Part shown: positions 10,052 through 19,138 of the stretch, piece after piece
Numbering within the stretch: the first letter of the stretch is position 1
Layout of the letters: each line of letters begins with the position of its first letter
Source of the DNA: AV40 sp035568175
Lineage (GTDB): Bacteria; Verrucomicrobiota; Verrucomicrobiia; Chthoniobacterales; UBA10450
Direction of reading: 5' to 3'
Assembly: GCA_035568175.1 (NCBI GenBank)
Contig: DATMON010000022.1
Location: 1 to 58,791, forward strand
DNA: 58,791 nucleotides
Program-made: the position numbers and the translations under genes
Notes under the pieces: model-generated
Told to the model about the DNA's origin: nothing
The model's input: the letters and a program-made list of their open reading frames with translations, nothing else
The model's database searches: none

Positions 10052-10501
10052 TTAACGCGGTGCCGGCGAAGCGACCACGAGACCGGCAAGGCAAAATGTG
10101 ACAGCGGCCGATAGCAGGCAAAAAGGGCAAAAGGCATGCAGCACGAACGCTTGAAGATACAACAGCCACAGTGTCCCAGCGAACATTAGCGCGACGATCG
10201 CGATGAGGAAGATCCGCGCGCGAACGTAACCGAACCCCGCCAGAGTGGCTGCGCTGAAAACACTAAAGTATGCGATCGTCCCAAAAGCGGCGGTTGGAAT
10301 TCCAGCAATGGCAGAATACCGGCTGCCAAGGACGACTGAGCAAGGCGCGGACTTTCCGCACACGGAATCGTCGCCGGCAAGATGCGCGACCGTCAGATAG
10401 GTCGCATCGGCAAGTCCGACCAACGCGATAATCGCGATCATAATGGTTAAAATGAGCCGGATGCGATCAAGACTGTCTTGCGTTTCGGTATTCTCGCTCA
10501 T
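10052..10501 (-). CDS. Vitamin K epoxide reductase (VKOR) family protein
   Basis: 149 residues with four predicted transmembrane helices. The redox CxxC is CPFC near residue 125 and a loop cysteine pair appears as CGKSAPC near 48-54. Bacterial VKOR homologues reoxidise a DsbA-like partner and pass electrons to quinone, substituting for DsbB. The start codon is 10 bp downstream of the DsbA-like gene on the same strand, so the two form a periplasmic disulfide-forming pair. Confidence 0.93.
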   Translation of the reverse strand: MSENTETQDSLDRIRLILTIMIAIIALVGLADATYLTVAHLAGDDSVCGKSAPCSVVLGSRYSAIAGIPTAAFGTIAYFSVFSAATLAGFGYVRARIFLIAIVALMFAGTLWLLYLQAFVLHAFCPFCLLSAAVTFCLAGLVVASPAPR

Positions 10502-10511
10502 GATGAAAAAA

Positions 10512-11240
10512 TCAGGAATTTTTTTCCGGGGAGAGGGCCGCTTCTACCGCTTCGTGCAAGCGCTCCGGATTAAAAGGTGGAGGAACCACGCGCCCATTAA
10601 TGAAAATTGTCGGTGTGTTCTGGACGCCTCGCGAAACCCCTTGTTCCCGTTCGCGATCGACCACCTTGGCGACTTCTTTACTGTCGAAATCTTTTTTGAA
10701 TCGCGTGACGTCCATTTTCAACTGTTGGGCGTATTGCTCGAAAACCGGATGGATATCGGTGGCTTTGCTCCAGTCCGACTGATTTTGATATAGCAGATCA
10801 TGCATTTCCCAAAACTTTCCCTGTCGCGAAGCGGCTTCTGCAGCCAGGGCTGCCTCGCGGCCGTGCTGATGATTCGGCAGCGGAAAATGCCAAAATACTA
10901 TTCGCAAACGCGATTTAAAATCCTTCTCTAATGGGCGAATCGATTGGATCGTCGTTATGGCACACGATGGACATTGGAAATCGGCAAACTCTTCGAGAGT
11001 GACAACAGCGTCGGAATCTCCCCGCACGTGGTCTGGATTGATTCCCGGATGGCCAGCCTTGACCGTAGTGCCAACGACCAGCGCGCTTAGTTTCGCGCGA
11101 TAAGTGACCGCCCCAGCGCCGATCGTAACAATCGCAACCGCCGCAATAATTACAAAAGGAAGAGCGCGCTTCACCGGATTTATCGAAACAAATTTACGAC
11201 ATTTGGTGGGGGATGTCTTGTCGATTCGATTGTTCGCCAC
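10512..11240 (-). CDS. DsbA-family thiol-disulfide oxidoreductase (Thioredoxin_4)
   Basis: 242 residues. An N-terminal signal anchor (ALPFVIIAAVAIVTIGAGAV) is followed by the thioredoxin-fold domain. The active-site motif is CPSC within EFADFQCPSC, and the cis-Pro region is GVQNTPTIFING. It should introduce disulfide bonds into exported proteins, which in this window include several Cys-rich secreted products. The VKOR gene directly downstream supplies its probable reoxidation partner. Confidence 0.93.
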   Translation of the reverse strand: MANNRIDKTSPTKCRKFVSINPVKRALPFVIIAAVAIVTIGAGAVTYRAKLSALVVGTTVKAGHPGINPDHVRGDSDAVVTLEEFADFQCPSCAITTIQSIRPLEKDFKSRLRIVFWHFPLPNHQHGREAALAAEAASRQGKFWEMHDLLYQNQSDWSKATDIHPVFEQYAQQLKMDVTRFKKDFDSKEVAKVVDREREQGVSRGVQNTPTIFINGRVVPPPFNPERLHEAVEAALSPEKNS

Positions 11241-11356
11241 GCGGAAACACCATTTCTAGTTGAAAACCGCGCCGCATCGAAGGTTAAGCCACTGAGCCAA
11301 AGTGATGCATTTTTAGTCTTGACTCTCAGAGAGGCATTTAGCACGCTCGCCTCGTC

Positions 11357-12196
11357 ATGTCGTGGACTACCTGGATTAAGCGACCGATTTTTCTCGCCGC
11401 CGTCGCTTTATTTTGTCTTGGCGGCTTAACGACCAAAGCAAATCTGCTCAGCACTTTTCCGCAGATGGGAGATCTCGAGCGCTGGGCGGTCTTTTCGCTT
11501 GGGGGCAATGTGACGGCGGGCGATACCGGCACCGGCACGAGCGATATTTTCGGCGACGTGGGCGTGGCCGGCAATGGGAACATCACGCTCACCGGCACCT
11601 CCACCATACACGGCAATCTCTATTACGAGACGCGGGGTAAGCTGACGCTGAGCGGAAAGTCGAAAATCACGGGCACGATCCATCATGACGCCAGTTCCGA
11701 TTCGCAACTCGACAACGGCGTAACCGAAGCCACCAATACGTCGAACGCTGCGTTCGCCCTGCCGGTAACGCCGACTTATGCGTCACTCACGAACGTTCAG
11801 CTCAGCGGTCAGCAAAATATCACCATCAGCGGCGCGCCGGGACAGACCGTGGTGTTGAAACTACAAAACTTCAGCATCAGTAGCGGCACGTTCACGCTGT
11901 CCGGAAGCGCGACCACGAATTTTGTGATCAATGTCTCAAAACAATTTTCGCTCACCAATCACGCGCAAATCATCCTAACCGGCGGCGTGGCGTGGGACGA
12001 TGTGCTGTTCAACATCCGCGGAGGCGGCACCGACGTGACCATGGCCGGTGGCTCGGTATTGAACGGCATCTTGATGGCAAATAATCGCACCGTGGCATTG
12101 AGCGGACAGGCGCTCGTTCGCGGAGAAGTCGTCGGGGACAAAGTATCGCTGACCGGTGGCGCGCAGGTGAACCGTCCGCCGATCACGAGTCCGTAG
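11357..12196 (+). CDS. Secreted beta-rich surface protein (choice-of-anchor A / ice-binding-like)
   Basis: 279 residues with an N-terminal hydrophobic signal segment. The body has repeated short beta-turn units such as GNGNITLTGTSTIHGNLYYE and GKLTLSGKSKITGTI, then a conserved end block WDDVLFNIRGGG...GILMANNRTVALSGQALVRG. The arrangement resembles the collagen-binding/choice-of-anchor A fold and, less closely, DUF3494 ice-binding proteins. I cannot decide between adhesion and ice-binding. No neighbouring gene suggests a pathway. The next gene is convergent. Confidence 0.65.
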   Translation: MSWTTWIKRPIFLAAVALFCLGGLTTKANLLSTFPQMGDLERWAVFSLGGNVTAGDTGTGTSDIFGDVGVAGNGNITLTGTSTIHGNLYYETRGKLTLSGKSKITGTIHHDASSDSQLDNGVTEATNTSNAAFALPVTPTYASLTNVQLSGQQNITISGAPGQTVVLKLQNFSISSGTFTLSGSATTNFVINVSKQFSLTNHAQIILTGGVAWDDVLFNIRGGGTDVTMAGGSVLNGILMANNRTVALSGQALVRGEVVGDKVSLTGGAQVNRPPITSP

Positions 12197-12205
12197 AATA
12201 AGGCG

Positions 12206-12277
12206 TAGGTCGCAGCGGGTACGGGAAGGGGACCCGTAGTTGCCCCGCGGGTTATGCGGGCAAGCAACCAGGACCTA
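12206..12277 (+). ncRNA. Candidate structured RNA with three-way junction
   Basis: In the gap between two convergent genes the sequence can fold into a closing stem TAGGTC/GACCTA (12206-12211 with 12272-12277) around two hairpins. The first has stem TACGGG/CCCGTA (12220-12225 with 12233-12238) and a 7-nt loop. The second has stem TTGCCC(C)GC/GCGGGCAA (12240-12248 with 12256-12263) with one bulge. I do not recognise a named RNA family. The orientation is not certain because palindromic stems also fold on the other strand. A read-through termination structure is an alternative. Confidence 0.35.
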
Positions 12278-12393
12278 ACGGCAAAACAATTCGACTCTGA
12301 ACGCTAGCTGAGAGGAGAGCCTTGTTGGTCATCCCGACAACCCGGTGTCCGTGGTCTCGGGCAATACTGACCGGCGCACCTGCTCAAATGCGG

Positions 12394-13725
12394 TCACAAG
12401 TCCATGAAACGAGAGATTGGAGGACCTCTTCTTTGACTCAGTTTGGTGGCTGCATAAAAGGCTAAGCCAAGAGCGACGGCTATGGCTACGTCCCTGACTT
12501 CGCTAAGTCCGCTGTTGGCCAATAGCCAAAGACATAGAACTACGCAGACGACTGAAATTAACATTCCCGCCGGCAGTTCAAATCCGGTCGAAAGACTCCG
12601 CGGCGTGATCGTCGTAGACCGGCGACGCAGAATTGGCAGCGCAAGGCATGTGCTCGTATAAACGATCACTCTGGTGATTACTGTGATCTTCACCGCATAG
12701 ACGAACGTGCCCGCCAACGACAGGAATAACGCCCCCGCCGCCGAAACCAGAATGGAAATGTGAGGCGTGCGAAATCTTGTGTGAACGCGCGTTAGCGGAG
12801 CCGGAAGCTGACCTTGGACCGCCATTGCAAATGGCAGCCGCGTGAGCGCCAGCATGACTGCATTCAGAGTGCCTACGATCCCAACGATCGCTCCTGCCGA
12901 AATGATAGTCGGGCCCAAAGCTCCGAAAAACCTCTCGCTGGCGTCAACGAGTGGTCTTTCTGACGTTGTTAGTTGAGGCAGGGTTCCGACACACACCACC
13001 TGAATCAAAACGAACAGCACAACCACGGCGCCAAGTGCAGAAAAAAGGGCAAAGGGTATTACTTTCTGCGGCTGACGAATCTCGCCTGAATTCACGAGCA
13101 CTGCCTCAAAGCCCGAGAAGGCGAAAATTAATATCAATACAGCGCCCGCAAACGGTCCGAAGTCTGGCCTCGTCCCAAGCGTGAGACGTGCCGGGCTGAC
13201 AAAGAAAATTCCAACGGCAACGAACAGAAACAATGGGATGAGCTTACTAACGGTGAACACATCACCGATACGTGCTGATTGCCGAACACCCTTTATATTA
13301 ATGACGGTAAGAACGACGACGATTCCCGTGATGACTCCAGCCCGCGCTAAACCTGATTCAACTGTTGGCCAAAAGTAACCAAGATATGCGACCAATACCT
13401 GCACGAGGGTCGCAAAACCACCCAGCCTGGTCAGCCACAGCAACCAACCAACGGTAAAGCCAAGCAGGGGTCCGAAGGTTTCTCTCGCGTAAAGATAAGG
13501 TCCGCCAGTCCCACTGAATCGACTGCCGACTTCGGCAAAGCAAAGTGCGATCAGACCCACGATGACTGCACACAAGGCGAACGCTGGCAGGCTATAGTTA
13601 CCTACTGTCCTTTGTACATCCGCCGGCAACCGAAAAATCCCGGCACCCACCGTTACATTGACGAAGAGAGCAATCAGATCCCACTTCGTAATTTCTCGGC
13701 TTAGACCTTCATCGGTCGGGTCCAT
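12394..13725 (-). CDS. APC-family amino acid permease
   Basis: About 443 residues from ATG 13725. There are twelve hydrophobic segments and the family hallmark NVTVGAGIFRLPA in the first helix, then FAEVGSRFSGTGGPYLYA and FAFSGFEAVLVNSGE. APC permeases move amino acids or related amines across the inner membrane. A longer open frame upstream would overlap the TauD-like gene and gives non-membrane Arg-rich sequence, so the internal ATG is preferred. It begins 11 bp after the TauD-like stop, indicating co-transcription and perhaps shared substrate use. Confidence 0.88.
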   Translation of the reverse strand: MDPTDEGLSREITKWDLIALFVNVTVGAGIFRLPADVQRTVGNYSLPAFALCAVIVGLIALCFAEVGSRFSGTGGPYLYARETFGPLLGFTVGWLLWLTRLGGFATLVQVLVAYLGYFWPTVESGLARAGVITGIVVVLTVINIKGVRQSARIGDVFTVSKLIPLFLFVAVGIFFVSPARLTLGTRPDFGPFAGAVLILIFAFSGFEAVLVNSGEIRQPQKVIPFALFSALGAVVVLFVLIQVVCVGTLPQLTTSERPLVDASERFFGALGPTIISAGAIVGIVGTLNAVMLALTRLPFAMAVQGQLPAPLTRVHTRFRTPHISILVSAAGALFLSLAGTFVYAVKITVITRVIVYTSTCLALPILRRRSTTITPRSLSTGFELPAGMLISVVCVVLCLWLLANSGLSEVRDVAIAVALGLAFYAATKLSQRRGPPISRFMDL

Positions 13726-13736
13726 CGCCACCCGCA

Positions 13737-14819
13737 CTAAACGTCGAACGGTATCGTAGCACTCGATGTTTTCACTGCGACGCCCCCACGATCTCCCGGC
13801 GTAACCGAACCGAACCGTTCTGCGAAAACTTCCGGAAGCGGACCAGCGTTTGGTGGCGCCAACCACAAGCGCAGCAAGTGGCGCTTGCGTTCAGGCTCCG
13901 GGTAATCCTCGAATGCAGTTCGATCATGCAGCATAGTGTGATTGTGCACGAATTGCATATCTCCCGGTTGAAGCTCCATATTCAAGTTCAGAGCCGGGTC
14001 GTTCGCCAGTTCGTCAAACAGATCCAGCGCTTGGATCTGAAGAGCGCTAAGCGGGCCGACTCCGGAAAATCGGCGAGCAGACTCGATGTATTGCCGCTGG
14101 TAGATCGCCGACAATTGATTCCCATACCAGTTAAACACTGGAATCCGAAAATAAGGTTTGCTGCCTTCGGGAACTTCACCACGTCGATCGGTTTCAATCG
14201 GATCAAGTAAGACTCTCAGAAGGTCAGGTCGGCGCCGCCGCATTTCATTAAAGATAGTCGTGGACGACACCACGGTTGATAGCCCGCCGAATTTTGCCGG
14301 CTGCAGACATAACAAACCAACCACGTCGCAAGAGTCGGTGTGAAAGGTTTGGCGTTCTTTTGTCTGGTAAATTCGTGCATTGGGATTTTCGCTGGAGCGG
14401 CCCAGGTCCTTAACATGCCCCAGCAAATGACCGGCGGCATTTTGCATTCGCAAATGGCCGAGATGAACTCCTATCCCGAGAAACGCAATCGCCGCTTCGC
14501 GCGTTGACCAACGCTTTACCGGCAGGGCTCGAATCAGCGCGAAGCCGCGGCCGTTAAGTACCTCGTCCAATACATCACGAAGGCGCGCGCCCAGTGTCGG
14601 AAGCGGAAAATCTTGGCTGCTAATCGACGTCAGGTCGAAGGATGATTCTGGCAATGCTGCCAATCTCCCCATCGCGCTCTCCACCTCCGCAATTTCGGAT
14701 TCGGAAAGTCTCGCTATCCAATCGGTACTCCTCGCTAACTCTGGACCGTACCACGCAGAGCGACCCCTGATTTCCGGCGGCAAAGCATCAGTTCCTAAAG
14801 AATGAATTTCAGAATTCAT
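13737..14819 (-). CDS. TauD/TfdA-family Fe(II)/2-oxoglutarate dioxygenase
   Basis: 360 residues. The facial triad is visible: HxD in FHTDSCD (about residues 158-162), the distal His within HNHTMLHDRTAFED, and the 2-oxoglutarate-binding Arg in RKRHLLRLWL. The start has a good ribosome-binding site, AGGAG eight bases before ATG 14819. Family members hydroxylate small molecules, amino acids or sulfonates; the substrate is not evident here. The downstream permease in the same transcription unit may import the substrate. Confidence 0.88.
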   Translation of the reverse strand: MNSEIHSLGTDALPPEIRGRSAWYGPELARSTDWIARLSESEIAEVESAMGRLAALPESSFDLTSISSQDFPLPTLGARLRDVLDEVLNGRGFALIRALPVKRWSTREAAIAFLGIGVHLGHLRMQNAAGHLLGHVKDLGRSSENPNARIYQTKERQTFHTDSCDVVGLLCLQPAKFGGLSTVVSSTTIFNEMRRRRPDLLRVLLDPIETDRRGEVPEGSKPYFRIPVFNWYGNQLSAIYQRQYIESARRFSGVGPLSALQIQALDLFDELANDPALNLNMELQPGDMQFVHNHTMLHDRTAFEDYPEPERKRHLLRLWLAPPNAGPLPEVFAERFGSVTPGDRGGVAVKTSSATIPFDV

Positions 14820-15040
14820 AACCCTTCTCCTAATTGTCCAAGATCTTCGCCATCTAAACCGAGGTCATCGGTCAGATTCGAAGCAGTGTCAAAAAGGGTC
14901 CACATGGTCTGTCTCAGGGGCTCGACCCAGAAGAAACGTACTTCCGAGATTTCCCGGATCGCCTAAGGAAAAGGCTGAAATGATCATTCAACTCAGAACG
15001 TATGAGGCGCTCTAGTCGAAAGTACGCGTGTCCACCCCGC

Positions 15041-15112
15041 CAGCGCGTACGGGAGTCGAACCCGTGCACCGGCCTTGAGAGGGCCGTGTCCTAACCACTA
15101 GACGAACGCGCC
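15041..15112 (-). tRNA. tRNA-Glu (CTC anticodon)
   Basis: The minus strand folds into a full cloverleaf: acceptor GGCGCGT with ACGCGCT, a D arm containing AGTGGTTAGGA, anticodon arm CGGCC-CTCTCAA-GGCCG giving anticodon CTC, and T arm ACGGG-TTCGACT-CCCGT. The first acceptor pair is G-T. CCA is not encoded. Confidence 0.9.
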
Positions 15113-15398
15113 AGCAAGAAAGCGCGTTTAGAATAACTGCGCGTCGCCGGCCGGCAAGCAGTGACCTTAGCGAATGGTCGCGTATCCTCGCTCTCCCGCG
15201 ATGCCGTTGGCTCATTGCCCAAAATCCTGGACAAAATCGTTGTCTAAGAATTTGACCTACGCCTGAGGCAGATTTTCAGTTTTATTACCCTGACTCTTCG
15301 GCAGGCTTTGTGCTGCTTTAAAACCACGCTCGCGCATTGCAAGCGCTTGGAAGGCAAAGCACGAATCGATGGAGAGCGAACAAGGCACACGAATAATT

Positions 15399-16133
15399 AT
15401 GAAACCAAGGTTTAAGACCTTCCCGCACTCTCAACTTCTCGGTCGTATCGTCGCCGTCGCGGTAGGAATGGTTGCTTTCTCGATGCCTCATCTGTTCGCA
15501 GGCGACATCAATGCTACCTACGTAACTGGCGCGGAAGTGCCCGTCAGCGCCAAGGGCTTCACCGCGGAGGGAAAAAAGGTGAACATTGCGCTGAACTTTG
15601 CGCCGGCACCGGGCACCCAGCTGATGGTGGTACAAAACACCGGACCTGGGATCATTCGCGGAACCTTCACCAATCTGGCGCAGGGCCAAACGATTGCGTT
15701 GACTTACGCAGGGCTGACTCACTATTTCGTCGCCAATTACCATGGCGGCAGCGGCAACGATCTTGTCCTGCTCTGGACAACCGGTCGTCAATTCATGCCG
15801 GCGACCGTCGCCGGTAAACTCGACGGTCAAATCGTCCTGGCCTTGAAGAAAAGTCGGGGAGAACCGCCCTTCGACAAGCCGACATCGCTGGAGCCCGACA
15901 TTCCGATTAAAGATGGCGACCGCGTATTCGTCGACATAGAGGGGTCAATATCGAAGGCGCTTCTGGATCAGGTGACTTTGTCGGGAGGCACAGTCCCGAA
16001 TGGCCCGACCACAACCACCACCTTGCGGGCGATGGTTCCGTTGTCGCAGGTGGAAGCGCTCGCAGTGCGCGCCGACGTGACGTCGATTGCGCCGGCAAAG
16101 CTTTCGGTCACGTCTCAAATCAAGCAGCAGTAA
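15399..16133 (+). CDS. Secreted hypothetical protein with GGSGNDLVL-type repeat motif
   Basis: About 244 residues from ATG 15399; ATG 15369 is also open. A signal peptide (IVAVAVGMVAFSMPHLFAG) precedes a beta-rich domain ending in TYAGLTHYFVANYHGGSGND. This last motif is common at the end of large repeat-built surface proteins, so the gene may be a small stand-alone version. The C-terminal part after residue 130 is unrelated and has no recognised domain. The function is unknown. Confidence 0.6.
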   Translation: MKPRFKTFPHSQLLGRIVAVAVGMVAFSMPHLFAGDINATYVTGAEVPVSAKGFTAEGKKVNIALNFAPAPGTQLMVVQNTGPGIIRGTFTNLAQGQTIALTYAGLTHYFVANYHGGSGNDLVLLWTTGRQFMPATVAGKLDGQIVLALKKSRGEPPFDKPTSLEPDIPIKDGDRVFVDIEGSISKALLDQVTLSGGTVPNGPTTTTTLRAMVPLSQVEALAVRADVTSIAPAKLSVTSQIKQQ

Positions 16134-16186
16134 ATCGAATTCACAAATAGCCACGTGCATTTCTCAATCTTCATCGCCGCAAAATA

Positions 16187-18040
16187 ATGAAACAACTTCG
16201 CCGCCTGATGTCAGAGCTGATTTTCGCGGATAGGGGACCAGCGCGATTAACGCGGTCTGCGATCATTGCCTTGGTTATTGCGGCTGGCGGACCGGCCCTC
16301 GCATTGACGATTAACCTGACGTTCGATCCAGACTCAACATTCACTTCCGCCGGTTTGAGTTCAACGGACATCGTCAACATGAAGGCGGCGGCGTCCTATG
16401 CGGCTTTGCAGTTTACTACCAATTTTACCGATAATATTAACGTCAACATAAAGGTGACCGCCGTCCCCGGAACCAGCACGCTCGGACAGAGTGACACGTT
16501 CCTCACAAGCGTCTCGAGTTATGCCGCGCTTCGAGGCGCAGTTTCGTCGGACGCCAAGACGGCCGATGACGCGACCAGCCTCGGCGCCGGCGGCTCACTG
16601 CCGTCGAGCGATCCGATAGGATCATCGCACCTTTATATGGTTACCACGGCAGAGGCAAAGGCGCTGGCCCTGATGCCAGACAATTTCTCGAACGACGGAA
16701 CATTCACATTTGGCGGTGGATTTAGCTACACCTATGATCCGCTCAATCGCGCTGTCGCCGGGAAAATGGACTTCATCGGTGTGGCGATGCACGAGTTCTC
16801 CGAAATTATGGGCCGCATTCCACTGATGGGGCAAAACCTCACTGGAAGCCCAGACTATATGCTGATGGATTTGTTCCACTATACTGGCGCGGGCATTCGG
16901 GGATTGAACAATGGCCCAGGCAGGTCCTTTTCCATCGATAACGGGACCGCACTTCTCAAGGCGTTTAATTTTCCGAACGGGAACGGCAGTGACCCGCAAG
17001 ACTGGGCCAGCGGAACGAACGACTGTTTCAACGCTTTCGCCAGTGCCAGCGTGAAGAACGACCTGACATCCGTGGATCTCCGCGTGATGGATGTAATCGG
17101 CTACGACTTCGCAAGCGGTTCACCGACACCGACACCGACAGCAACGCCAACACCAACTAGCACTCCGACACCAACGCCATCAGGAACAGCAACTCCAACT
17201 CCGACTCCTGGCGGAACGGCGACGCCAACTCCGACACCGACTCCTACACCTCCGCCGACGGGGCCATCAGTGATTCTCACCCCGGTCCCAGGATCGACAT
17301 TCACATCCTCCACGGTGACTTTCACGTGGAGCACCGGAACTGCGACCGCCAATTTCCTTTTCGTCGGAAGTTCGCTGCACGGTGCCGATATTTACAACTC
17401 CGGGGTTGTCACGGTGCACTCGAAGACAGTAACCGGTATTCCTACTGATGGGCGGACAATCTACGTGACGTTAGGTTCGCAGGTTAACGGTTCGTGGACC
17501 ACGAACAGCTATACCTACACGGCTTTCAATTCGTCGGGCACGCCCACACCGACGCCGGTTCCAACACCGACCCCCACGGCCACTCCAACTCCGACGCCAA
17601 CCGCCACACCCACACCGACGCCAACCGCCACACCCACGCCAACTCCAACTCCGACGCCAACGCCTACGCCGACGGCCACTCCAACTCCTACTGCCACTCC
17701 GACACCGACAGCGACACCAACTCCAACCGCCACACCCACGCCGACGCCGACACCGAGTCAAACTGGACCGTCAGTGATGCTTAGCCCGACGCCGGGATCG
17801 ACCTTTACTTCCTCGACCGTGACTTTCACGTGGAGCGCAGGAAGTGCGAGCGCCAATTTCCTTTTCGTCGGAAGTTCGCTGCACGGTGCCGATATTTACA
17901 ACTCCGGGGTTGTCACGGTGCACTCGAAGACAGTAACCGGTATTCCTACTGATGGGCGCACGATTTTCGTGACACTTGGATCGCAGGTAAATGGTTCCTG
18001 GAGCACCAAAGACTACACCTACACAGCCTTCCACCCGTAG
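16187..18040 (+). CDS. Secreted NF038122-type metalloprotease-like protein with Pro-Thr linkers and duplicated C-terminal domain
   Basis: 617 residues with an N-terminal signal peptide. Residues to about 310 form a domain with MHEFSEIMGRIPLMG, a zinc-protease-like motif (HExxE type rather than strict HExxH). A Pro-Thr-rich linker follows, then an Ig-like domain of about 90 residues, a longer Pro-Thr linker (17539-17757) and a nearly identical second copy of the domain. The two copies share a run of identical bases over about 100 nt (near 17347-17454 and 17853-17960). It is probably exported and cell-surface or extracellular. Catalytic activity is an inference from one motif. Confidence 0.7.
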   Translation: MKQLRRLMSELIFADRGPARLTRSAIIALVIAAGGPALALTINLTFDPDSTFTSAGLSSTDIVNMKAAASYAALQFTTNFTDNINVNIKVTAVPGTSTLGQSDTFLTSVSSYAALRGAVSSDAKTADDATSLGAGGSLPSSDPIGSSHLYMVTTAEAKALALMPDNFSNDGTFTFGGGFSYTYDPLNRAVAGKMDFIGVAMHEFSEIMGRIPLMGQNLTGSPDYMLMDLFHYTGAGIRGLNNGPGRSFSIDNGTALLKAFNFPNGNGSDPQDWASGTNDCFNAFASASVKNDLTSVDLRVMDVIGYDFASGSPTPTPTATPTPTSTPTPTPSGTATPTPTPGGTATPTPTPTPTPPPTGPSVILTPVPGSTFTSSTVTFTWSTGTATANFLFVGSSLHGADIYNSGVVTVHSKTVTGIPTDGRTIYVTLGSQVNGSWTTNSYTYTAFNSSGTPTPTPVPTPTPTATPTPTPTATPTPTPTATPTPTPTPTPTPTPTATPTPTATPTPTATPTPTATPTPTPTPSQTGPSVMLSPTPGSTFTSSTVTFTWSAGSASANFLFVGSSLHGADIYNSGVVTVHSKTVTGIPTDGRTIFVTLGSQVNGSWSTKDYTYTAFHP

Positions 18041-18049
18041 AGTCGGGAA

Positions 18050-18592
18050 TCAGCCCCCGGTCTGGAATTTTCGAGTATGCTTATCTTTTCCTTTCTTTTT
18101 CGGCGTTGGACTGGGTGTCGGTAAACCGGTATCAGTCTCGTGCCGCACTCGAGCCTGAGTGAGCTGGCTCAAATGGGCGATTTTTAATCGATCGAGCGCT
18201 GTTTTCATTTCCCCGCTCCGGGCCAGGACGCGCATGCGCCCGTAGTACAGATCGTAGTAATCGCGAAGTCGTTGTCGCTTCTCCAAATCGGTCCGGGCCG
18301 ATTCGGCCGACCTCTTTGCCGCGACGATATCAGGCTCGTTGATGATTTGGTTTTGCAGTTGTCGCCATTCAATGTGCAACCGGCGCTCATCTGCTTCTTG
18401 GCCTAACGACGTCTGTTTAAAAATTTCATCAATCTGTGCGCGTTCAGGCAGGTTTGGCTGCGGTGCTGCCGCCGGAGGAGGCGTCGTTGGCGGCTGACTG
18501 GATTGCAGACCCGAATCGGTTGCGACCTGCCCGTTGACGAACGCGGCATTGGCGCAGAGAACTAAGATCGGAAGCGAGAGTTTCGTGTTCAT
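18050..18592 (-). CDS. Secreted helical hypothetical protein
   Basis: About 180 residues from ATG 18592. A signal peptide ends near FVNGQ, followed by a Pro/Ala-rich spacer, a charged helical region (residues 60-150) and a basic C-tail with KKKGKDKHTRK. I do not recognise the family. Its ATG follows the stop of the GIY-YIG gene by one base, so the two could be read from one message. A longer frame to 18658 merely overlaps that gene. Confidence 0.55.
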   Translation of the reverse strand: MNTKLSLPILVLCANAAFVNGQVATDSGLQSSQPPTTPPPAAAPQPNLPERAQIDEIFKQTSLGQEADERRLHIEWRQLQNQIINEPDIVAAKRSAESARTDLEKRQRLRDYYDLYYGRMRVLARSGEMKTALDRLKIAHLSQLTQARVRHETDTGLPTPSPTPKKKGKDKHTRKFQTGG

Positions 18593-18593
18593 G

Positions 18594-18863
18594 CTAGCTG
18601 GCCGGAAAAGTTGCCGCGGCGACCGGCCTCGTAATGCGATCCAATTCATCACGCCCACGCCCCGTTTTGTAATAAAGTTCTCTGGTTATAGCCTGGTTGC
18701 GCGTATCGAAAATCTCCCGATGAAGGATAATCCAAGGGGTTCCGTGTCTCGTTGCCGGCACTTTAGCGAGGTTATGACGATCAAGTCTCGCTTCGAGATC
18801 TTCACATGAGCCGACATAGCGCCGGCCGGTTCTTTCGCTTTTCAGAACGTAGCAGTAAAACAT
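18594..18863 (-). CDS. GIY-YIG domain protein (stand-alone nuclease domain)
   Basis: About 89 residues from ATG 18863. The domain hallmarks are CYVLKSERTGRRYVGSCEDL (the GIY strand as CYV, the YIG strand as YVG) and the R-x3-H helix (ARLDRHN), with a Glu in ITRELYYKTGRGR. Small proteins of this type are widespread and of unclear role. The gene lies beside tRNA-Pro and its two ends carry similar 20-bp GC-rich direct repeats (around 18612-18631 and 18885-18904), which may indicate mobility. Confidence 0.8.
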   Translation of the reverse strand: MFYCYVLKSERTGRRYVGSCEDLEARLDRHNLAKVPATRHGTPWIILHREIFDTRNQAITRELYYKTGRGRDELDRITRPVAAATFPAS

Positions 18864-18916
18864 GTCAGCTCGTCGGGGTGAGTCGCGGCGGCGACCCACC
18901 TCGTGGTCAGGTTCAA

Positions 18917-18991
<75 letters not shown>

Positions 18992-19077
18992 CAATTCTGG
19001 CGTTGATGTTTATCACGCCCCGCCAAACCGCGCATCCGGAAACTTCGGATTTCAGTTCGCTGGCGCTTAACTGACCC

Positions 19078-19118
19078 GTCGCCGCGGCGACCGCTCTACC
19101 CAGCTAAGCTACGCCCCG
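19078..19118 (-). pseudogene. Truncated tRNA copy (5' half only)
   Basis: The minus-strand sequence CGGGGCGTAGCTTAGCTGGG TAGAGCG matches the acceptor 5' strand and D arm of the adjacent tRNA-Pro with only a few changes, but it stops before the anticodon. There it runs into a perfect 14-bp palindrome, GTCGCCGCGGCGAC (19078-19091). No matching 3' half follows, so this is a tRNA remnant rather than a functional gene. Confidence 0.6.
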
Positions 19119-19138
19119 TAAATCCGCCTTGACCTGTA

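Noticed and set aside
12201..15264. AGGCGTAGGTC near 12201 and its inverted copy near 15254, suggesting a bounded island
   Set aside because: An 11-nt match at this distance can arise by chance and nothing else marks the boundaries.
17539..17757. Possible CRISPR or tandem repeat array
   Set aside because: The repetition is a Pro-Thr-codon linker inside a gene with irregular unit length and no unique spacers.
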